Below, in pieces: positions 63,101 through 64,000 of a DNA stretch of 64,000 nt (its first letter is position 1; every line of letters begins with the position of its first letter). The notes under the pieces were generated by a model. The model was given only the letters and a program-made list of their open reading frames with translations, had not been told where the DNA came from and did not search any database. The translations under genes were made by a program, and so were the position numbers. The stretch spans positions 33,289,480-33,353,479 of the forward strand of contig JALIGW010000005.1 of the NCBI GenBank assembly GCA_023053685.1. Reading direction: 5' to 3'. This DNA comes from Diadophis punctatus similis (lineage: Eukaryota; Chordata; Lepidosauria; Squamata; Dipsadidae).

Positions 63101-63472
63101 AGTCCCCAGGGAGTAGGGCGGCATATAAGAACACTAAAATAAATAAATAAATAAATTTGCAAGGCCAAGAGCAGATCACAGTTATCTGATTTACTTTGAC
63201 AAGAACTGATATTTTGGCACTAAAACTGAACAAAGTGTTTTCCAAAATTGTTGATTGTCTAAATTACCTACATATAGAATCAATGCATATTATGATTGTT
63301 AACAAATACGTAATGTACCTAGAAGTTATTTATGGAAAATCTGTTTTTCTTGCAGGTATTTAAGGAGACAAAACAGAAGAGAGAGAACATTTTGGAACTA
63401 AGCAGTACTTTTCTACCTCATTGTAATCGGCAAAAACTATTGGAATTTATTCTGAGTTTTATTGTACTTTAG
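36316..63472 (+). CDS. GPAM: Mitochondrial glycerol-3-phosphate acyltransferase 1
   Basis: GPAM transfers an acyl group from acyl-CoA to sn-glycerol-3-phosphate, making lysophosphatidate, the first committed step of triacylglycerol and glycerophospholipid synthesis, at the mitochondrial outer membrane. Twenty coding exons join in frame to exactly 828 codons plus TAG, the usual vertebrate length: 36316-36417, 38908-39030, 39530-39603, 42715-42828, 44130-44279, 44759-44855, 45828-45964, 47444-47543, 48210-48422, 48676-48789, 49772-49857, 51424-51539, 54476-54546, 55181-55445, 55580-55722, 57682-57759, 59927-60064, 61225-61414, 61522-61580, 63356-63472. All junctions are GT/AG. Catalytic motif HKSHID (His231, Asp236), GGFFIRR (about 273-279), [10 protein letters not shown] (314-323) and IIPVGISYD (350-358) are intact. 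Two hydrophobic segments near 481-495 and 570-600 fit the known membrane spans. Start context ATCATGG. Nothing suggests a pseudogene. Confidence 0.98.
36520..36654. mobile_element. Foldback hAT-like MITE, 135 bp
   Basis: Almost the whole element is one inverted repeat (CTTCAAACTTGGCAACTTTA against its complement) around CCAGCCAGC/GCTGGCTGG. Perfect 8-bp duplication CTTTAAAA at 36512-36519 and 36655-36662. It sits only 100 bp past the first coding exon. Confidence 0.88.
36678..37350. mobile_element. MITE with AGATAGTCT inverted ends
   Basis: Ends TACAGATAGTCT and AGACTATCCGTA. Fragments such as GTCACATGATTGTGATTC match the family of the copies at 38228, 40870 and 43462. The middle is unrelated or diverged. 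Confidence 0.55.
37490..38150 (+). mobile_element. Degraded L1 LINE fragment
   Basis: Translations near 37570-37680 resemble the start of an L1 ORF2 endonuclease (ININRFNAP then [11 protein letters not shown]), and [10 protein letters not shown] appears near 37720. It then passes into an A-rich L1-like 3' end with terminal AAAATAAAAAAATAAAAAAA. Internally deleted and full of stops. Confidence 0.6.
38228..38560 (+). mobile_element. TA-ended MITE, decayed copy
   Basis: Begins TACAGGTAATCCTCAATTTA, like the ends of 43462-43843, and shares GACCTTTTTTGCAGTGG-type body. The right end is eroded. Confidence 0.6.
38908..39030 (+). CDS. GPAM: GPAM coding exon (35-75)
   Basis: Acceptor CTATTTTCCAG, donor AGCTGG|GTGAAT. 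It encodes [20 protein letters not shown] and [19 protein letters not shown], phase 0 to 0. Confidence 0.97.
39530..39603 (+). CDS. GPAM: GPAM coding exon (76-99)
   Basis: Acceptor TTCCCTTTTAG. It encodes [20 protein letters not shown] then ETHT, ending CG|GTAAAT within an arginine codon. Confidence 0.96.
40276..40505 (-). repeat. Sauria-type SINE, minus orientation
   Basis: GAGATTTATATACCGCCTCA, CGCTAAGCGGTTTACACCAG and GGCTGAGTCAACCTTGAGCC; the tRNA head ends at CCCACCTCGGCTC. Less diverged than the 4112 copy. Confidence 0.88.
40870..41263 (+). mobile_element. TA-ended MITE
   Basis: Ends TACAGATAGTCCTCAATTTA and CGGACTACCTGTA are inverted; the body includes GTCATTAAGTGACTGCCG and GGTCACATGACC. 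Same family as 43462. Confidence 0.72.
42597..42660. repeat. Degenerate (ATATG)n tract
   Basis: About ten imperfect GATATGATAT units ending ~55 bp before the GPAM exon at 42715. Confidence 0.85.
42715..42828 (+). CDS. GPAM: GPAM coding exon (100-137)
   Basis: Acceptor AATGTTATAG, donor AGCCG|GTAAGA. It encodes [20 protein letters not shown] and [13 protein letters not shown]. Entry completes the split arginine; exit is two bases into residue 138. Confidence 0.96.
43462..43843 (+). mobile_element. TA-ended MITE, near-complete
   Basis: Left end AAGTCTTCAACTTATGATCA, right end AAATCGAGGACTACCTGTA; the body has GTTGTTAAGTGGAACATTTG and GAAAAACGGTCATAAGTAAC. Best preserved of four copies in GPAM introns; TA at the boundary suggests a mariner-type target, which I infer only. 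Confidence 0.75.
44130..44279 (+). CDS. GPAM: GPAM coding exon (138-187)
   Basis: Acceptor TAACATTTAG, donor ATTAG|GTAATA. It encodes [20 protein letters not shown] (variable) and [20 protein letters not shown] (conserved, basic). One residue longer here than the human protein as I recall it. Confidence 0.95.
44759..44855 (+). CDS. GPAM: GPAM coding exon (188-220)
   Basis: Acceptor TTTTCTTTCAG, donor ACTGAG|GTAATA. It encodes [20 protein letters not shown] and [12 protein letters not shown], essentially the vertebrate consensus. Confidence 0.98.
44856..45827. other. GPAM intron, nothing recognised
   Basis: AT-rich intron between residues 220 and 221; no repeat named. Confidence 0.4.
45828..45964 (+). 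CDS. GPAM: GPAM catalytic exon (221-265)
   Basis: Acceptor CTTCATACAG, donor TTTCAG|GTAAAA. Carries the acyltransferase HX4D motif as VHKSHID (His codon at 45858), then [20 protein letters not shown] and GNNLNIPIF. Confidence 0.99.
46517..46556. repeat. (GT)n microsatellite
   Basis: About 20 GT units followed by interrupted ACAC/ATAC units up to 46590, where a MITE begins. Confidence 0.95.
46591..46898. mobile_element. MITE with 21-bp perfect inverted ends
   Basis: 46591-46611 (GTGTTTCCCCGAAAATAAGA plus C) is perfectly inverted at 46878-46898. The interior repeats CTTATTTT-type motifs and contains GCGCATGCGC. It is flanked on both sides by ACAC microsatellite. Motifs related to the element at 58020-59140. 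Confidence 0.8.
46899..46955. repeat. (CA)n(ATGT)n microsatellite
   Basis: About seven CA units then ~10 ATGT units directly abutting the MITE terminus. Confidence 0.93.
47444..47543 (+). CDS. GPAM: GPAM coding exon (266-299)
   Basis: Acceptor CTATCCTTAG, donor CATGTG|GTAAGT. It encodes [20 protein letters not shown] and [13 protein letters not shown], with the GGFFIRR substrate-binding motif. The final residue is Val where I recall Gly in mammals. Confidence 0.97.
48210..48422 (+). CDS. GPAM: GPAM coding exon (300-370)
   Basis: Acceptor TCTCTTTTCAG, donor CAGCTG|GTAAGA. It encodes [16 protein letters not shown] and [20 protein letters not shown], two further GPAT motifs, in one 71-codon phase-0 exon. 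Confidence 0.99.
48676..48789 (+). CDS. GPAM: GPAM coding exon (371-408)
   Basis: Acceptor GTTTTTCAG, donor TTAAAA|GTAAGC. It encodes [20 protein letters not shown] and [18 protein letters not shown]. Confidence 0.98.
49264..49290. repeat. (CAA)n microsatellite
   Basis: About eight CAA units with one CAG, in the intron after residue 408. Confidence 0.9.
49490..49624. mobile_element. hAT MITE, 135 bp, intact 8-bp duplication
   Basis: Same family as 26601 and 61824 (GATGCGTCACGTGCTGGCCA body). Perfect target duplication CTTTAGAT at 49482-49489 and 49625-49632 fixes both ends. Confidence 0.9.
49772..49857 (+). CDS. GPAM: GPAM coding exon (409-436)
   Basis: Acceptor TGTTTTTACAG, donor TCAAG|GTAAGA. 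It encodes [20 protein letters not shown] and LLPAVLPS; exit two bases into arginine 437. Confidence 0.96.
50163..50790 (-). mobile_element. CR1/L2-like LINE 3' fragment, minus
   Basis: In minus sense it encodes the RT C-terminal region ([55 protein letters not shown]), then the 3' end GCCGCCCTGAGTCCCTCGGG and an (AAAT)n tail. 5' truncated, frame partly broken. Inserted antisense in GPAM. Confidence 0.85.
50791..51423. other. GPAM intron remainder, nothing recognised
   Basis: Unique AT-rich intron between the LINE fragment and the next exon. Confidence 0.4.
51424..51539 (+). CDS. GPAM: GPAM coding exon (437-475)
   Basis: Acceptor TATCTTCAG, donor ATTCA|GTAAGT. It encodes the variable [20 protein letters not shown] then [16 protein letters not shown], which restores clear homology. 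Confidence 0.96.
52290..52553. mobile_element. Decayed hAT-like MITE
   Basis: Right end GGTAGCAACCCACCACTG and internal CCGGTTTGGAAGTGTGCGCG match the 25880 family; the left end is degraded. GC-rich island in AT-rich intron, giving overlapping spurious frames. Confidence 0.6.
52785..52942. repeat. Perfect 79-bp tandem duplication
   Basis: 52785-52863 is repeated base for base at 52864-52942 (CAACTCAAACAACTCCAGGC onward). No differences seen, so it is recent or an assembly artefact. Confidence 0.95.
53245..53950 (-). mobile_element. LINE 3' end with (AATAG)n tail, minus
   Basis: In minus sense an RT C-terminal frame ([56 protein letters not shown]) is followed by a 3' UTR with GTCCAATCACACTTGGCCAA and a pentanucleotide tail. 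This fits the CR1-L3 type in snakes (Snake1) known for AATAG tails; the clade is inferred. Confidence 0.72.
53251..53360. repeat. (AATAG)n(AACAG)n microsatellite
   Basis: Seven AATAG units, thirteen AACAG units, then two AATAG units with no other change, directly at the LINE 3' terminus. Confidence 0.95.
53951..54475. other. GPAM intron remainder
   Basis: No feature seen between the LINE fragment and the exon at 54476. Confidence 0.4.
54476..54546 (+). CDS. GPAM: GPAM coding exon (476-499), membrane span
   Basis: Acceptor TTTGCTTTTAG, donor AGACAG|GTAAGG. It encodes [20 protein letters not shown] then HRQ, the first hydrophobic segment that anchors the enzyme in the outer mitochondrial membrane. 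Confidence 0.97.
54716..54950 (-). repeat. tRNA-headed SINE, minus orientation
   Basis: TTTAACGACCCTGTAATTCT, GGCCGGATGCCCTCCCTGAC, CTGGGATCAAACTC and GTGAGGCAAGAGCTCCGTCT. Same family as 7366-7580. Confidence 0.75.
55181..55445 (+). CDS. GPAM: GPAM coding exon (500-587)
   Basis: Acceptor ACTTTGTCTAG, donor ATCG|GTATGT. Largest coding exon: [35 protein letters not shown], then [20 protein letters not shown] entering the second hydrophobic region. Confidence 0.98.
55580..55722 (+). CDS. GPAM: GPAM coding exon (588-635)
   Basis: Acceptor TTTTGCTTCAG, donor TCATTG|GTAAGT. It encodes [14 protein letters not shown] and [20 protein letters not shown]. Confidence 0.97.
55916..55951. repeat. (CT)n(CA)n microsatellite
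   Basis: TCTCTCTC run with one GT interruption, then CACACACA, ~200 bp into the intron. Confidence 0.9.
56205..56935 (+). mobile_element. CR1/L2-like LINE 3' fragment, plus
   Basis: Encodes [38 protein letters not shown] and SHRVGLLQ with stops and frame changes, then 3' end GCCGCCCAGAGTCCTCCAGG and an AATAAATAAATA tail. Sense orientation relative to GPAM. Confidence 0.85.
56936..57681. other. GPAM intron remainder
   Basis: No repeat or gene recognised. Confidence 0.4.
57682..57759 (+). CDS. GPAM: GPAM coding exon (636-661)
   Basis: Acceptor TTTCCTATTCAG, donor GCAGAG|GTAAGA. It encodes [20 protein letters not shown] then VLLVAE, phase 0 to 0. Confidence 0.97.
58351..58533. repeat. ~80-bp-arm hairpin with 23-nt loop
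   Basis: CCATCCCCCGCCCGAAACCC and following pairs with the complement ending GGGCGGGGGATGG. A few mismatches (GTGTTTTGCCTGTGATG against CATCGGAGGCAAAACGC). Confidence 0.88.
58681..58865. repeat. ~87-bp-arm hairpin with 9-nt loop
   Basis: TACCTGGGACTTGTCCCGAT ... CGAGTTC pairs with GAACTCGCGAG ... GACAAGTCCCAGGTA; loop 58768-58776. Its outermost bases TACCTGG/CAGGTA look like facing splice donors. Confidence 0.9.
58898..59012. repeat. ~40-bp-arm hairpin
   Basis: CACCACTTACTGGAGTTTTG pairs with CAAAACTCCAGTAAGTGGTG with one or two mismatches; loop ~34 nt. Confidence 0.9.
59927..60064 (+). CDS. GPAM: GPAM coding exon (662-707), acidic patch
   Basis: Acceptor TTCTAAACAG, donor TTGAAG|GTACTA. 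It encodes [20 protein letters not shown] and [20 protein letters not shown], a conserved acidic serine-containing stretch. Confidence 0.98.
60093..60146. repeat. (GT)27 microsatellite beside a splice donor
   Basis: Pure GT tract beginning 28 bp after the exon ending 60064. Confidence 0.97.
60664..60762 (+). repeat. Solo diverged DIRS terminal repeat
   Basis: Aligns to the DIRS right end in minus sense: TTCTCCATACTGGGTGGAGC against TTCTCCATAGTGGGCGGAGC, then GATGGGTT, AGCCAATCAGGACTGAGT and TAATATAAAT. No DIRS genes follow, so it is a solo or truncated copy from a related subfamily, with its CCAAT and TATA-like boxes preserved. Confidence 0.75.
60763..61224. other. GPAM intron remainder
   Basis: Possible further DIRS-derived sequence directly after the solo terminal repeat, but not alignable by eye; otherwise nothing. 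Confidence 0.35.
61225..61414 (+). CDS. GPAM: GPAM coding exon (708-770)
   Basis: Acceptor GTCTTACTAG, donor TATG|GTATGT. It encodes [20 protein letters not shown] and [19 protein letters not shown]. Confidence 0.98.
61522..61580 (+). CDS. GPAM: GPAM coding exon (771-790)
   Basis: Acceptor TATTCACAG, donor ATGGGG|GTAAGT. It encodes [20 protein letters not shown]. Confidence 0.97.
61681..61702. repeat. (GT)n microsatellite
   Basis: Eleven GT units ~100 bp after the exon ending 61580. Confidence 0.9.
61824..61957. mobile_element. hAT MITE, 134 bp
   Basis: CAGGGGTGTCAAACTCGCGG to GAGTTTGACACCCCTG; flanks GTAAAAAA and GTATAAAA match 7 of 8. Third copy of the 26601/49490 family. Confidence 0.85.
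61958..62505. other. GPAM last intron, nothing recognised
   Basis: AT-rich, no named repeat. Confidence 0.4.
62508..62745. mobile_element. Foldback Penelope-like repeat
   Basis: Two copies of one sequence face each other: left arm CAGGATCCAATC...GACCAAAGGTTTATTCTTCC...AAGCTTTCGGGC, right arm its complement ending GATTGGATCCTG. In minus sense the left copy reads CCTGATG, a GGGCT..AGCCC-type stem, then CGAAAGCTTGG and AATAAA, resembling the hammerhead-like core in terminal repeats of Penelope-like elements. Family assignment is inference. Confidence 0.55.
62760..63158 (+). mobile_element. CR1/L2-like LINE 3' fragment, plus
   Basis: [20 protein letters not shown] at the RT C terminus, a frameshifted end, then GCCGCCCTGAGTCCCCAGGG and an (AAAT)n tail. 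Starts abruptly beside the foldback repeat. Confidence 0.85.
63356..63472 (+). CDS. GPAM: GPAM terminal coding exon (791-828)
   Basis: Acceptor GTTTTTCTTGCAG. It encodes [20 protein letters not shown] and [18 protein letters not shown], then TAG at 63470-63472. Confidence 0.99.
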   Translation, partial: VFKETKQKRENILELSSTFLPHCNRQKLLEFILSFIVL

Positions 63473-64000
63473 AATATCTCTCAACTTCTCCTAGTAGACT
63501 TGGAAAATGGGATGCAAAGCTTCAGGGTTTGGTTCTGCTTCCATAGTATCAGTAGTGCCATTTTTGGCAAGGCCTTATCTGACCCAAGCCATAAGAAGAC
63601 AAGTGCCTTCTTACATATGCACACATGCTATCATTCAACATGTTCAGTCAATGTTTGCACAAACCCCTGAGTTTTTCCATAAATCTGTAGCAAGTATTAC
63701 GGTTTTTACATTGCAAAGTACTACACGTACTTCAAAACTAACAACTGACAAATGCACCTATCTGCCAGATTTGAACTGCATAAAATAATTTGGATTACTA
63801 TGTGATCTTTGCAAAAGCTCTGTCAGCATAACTACTTCATTGTATTCAGTACTGTAAATGAATGGTTTTTAGAAAAAAAATGAAGGGTGGGGTTCGGAAA
63901 GGGCATATAATATGTGATTCTACTAATAGTATGGTAGCATAGTAAACAGAAATAGCAAAGTAGTCACCAGGATCTCATTAAAATTAGTTGAACAGCAAAC
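63473..64000 (+). other. GPAM: GPAM 3' UTR (start)
   Basis: Continues the terminal exon. No canonical AATAAA is seen before the window ends, so the transcript probably extends beyond it, as expected for the long GPAM 3' UTR. Confidence 0.75.

Overview
The window is a vertebrate nuclear chromosome segment, most probably from a squamate and quite likely a snake. It is AT-rich and intron-rich. It is packed with tRNA-derived SINEs of the Sauria type, CR1/L2-like LINE 3' ends, 8-bp-TSD hAT MITEs, long AT-rich microsatellites, an AATAG microsatellite on a LINE tail, and a DIRS retrotransposon. No bacterial, organellar or CRISPR features are present.

Two host genes are recognisable and divergently transcribed. 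TECTB (beta-tectorin, tectorial membrane of the inner ear) lies on the minus strand. Its initiator is at 14904 and its stop ends at 3107; eight exons are clear, the terminal exon is clear, and one tiny exon near the 3' end is uncertain. GPAM (mitochondrial glycerol-3-phosphate acyltransferase 1) lies on the plus strand. A CpG-island first exon sits near 31.25-31.77 kb, followed by 20 coding exons from 36316 to 63472 that join without a frame break into 828 codons. The TECTB/GPAM head-to-head order matches what I know of this neighbourhood in other vertebrates. The two genes have no functional link that the sequence shows.

Region by region: 1-3.1 kb is TECTB 3' flank. From 3.1 to 14.9 kb is TECTB, with SINEs and (AAAT)n/(ATT)n tracts in introns. 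From 14.9 to 31.2 kb is intergenic and holds a hAT MITE (17.2 kb), a (CA)n(TA)n tract ending in a LINE tail (18.8-19.1 kb), a structurally complete DIRS element (19376-25212) and further MITEs. From 31.2 to 64 kb is GPAM, whose introns carry a 779-bp hAT-like element with ~147-bp internal repeats, several hAT-type and TA-ended MITEs, three CR1/L2-like LINE fragments, one CR1-L3-like fragment, a degraded L1, a solo diverged DIRS terminal repeat, a multi-hairpin GC-rich element (58.0-59.1 kb) and a foldback Penelope-like repeat (62.5 kb).

The most interesting structure is the DIRS element. It has 108-bp perfect inverted terminal repeats, an internal complementary region that equals its own end-to-end junction, and a shared AAG at both ends and at that junction. 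It carries RT/RNase H and tyrosine-recombinase reading frames on the minus strand. The coding capacity is broken by a frameshift, a SINE insertion and loss of the HxxR arginine, while the terminal architecture is intact. The second standout is the chain of four large hairpins inside GPAM intron 17 (numbering the CpG-island exon as exon 1).
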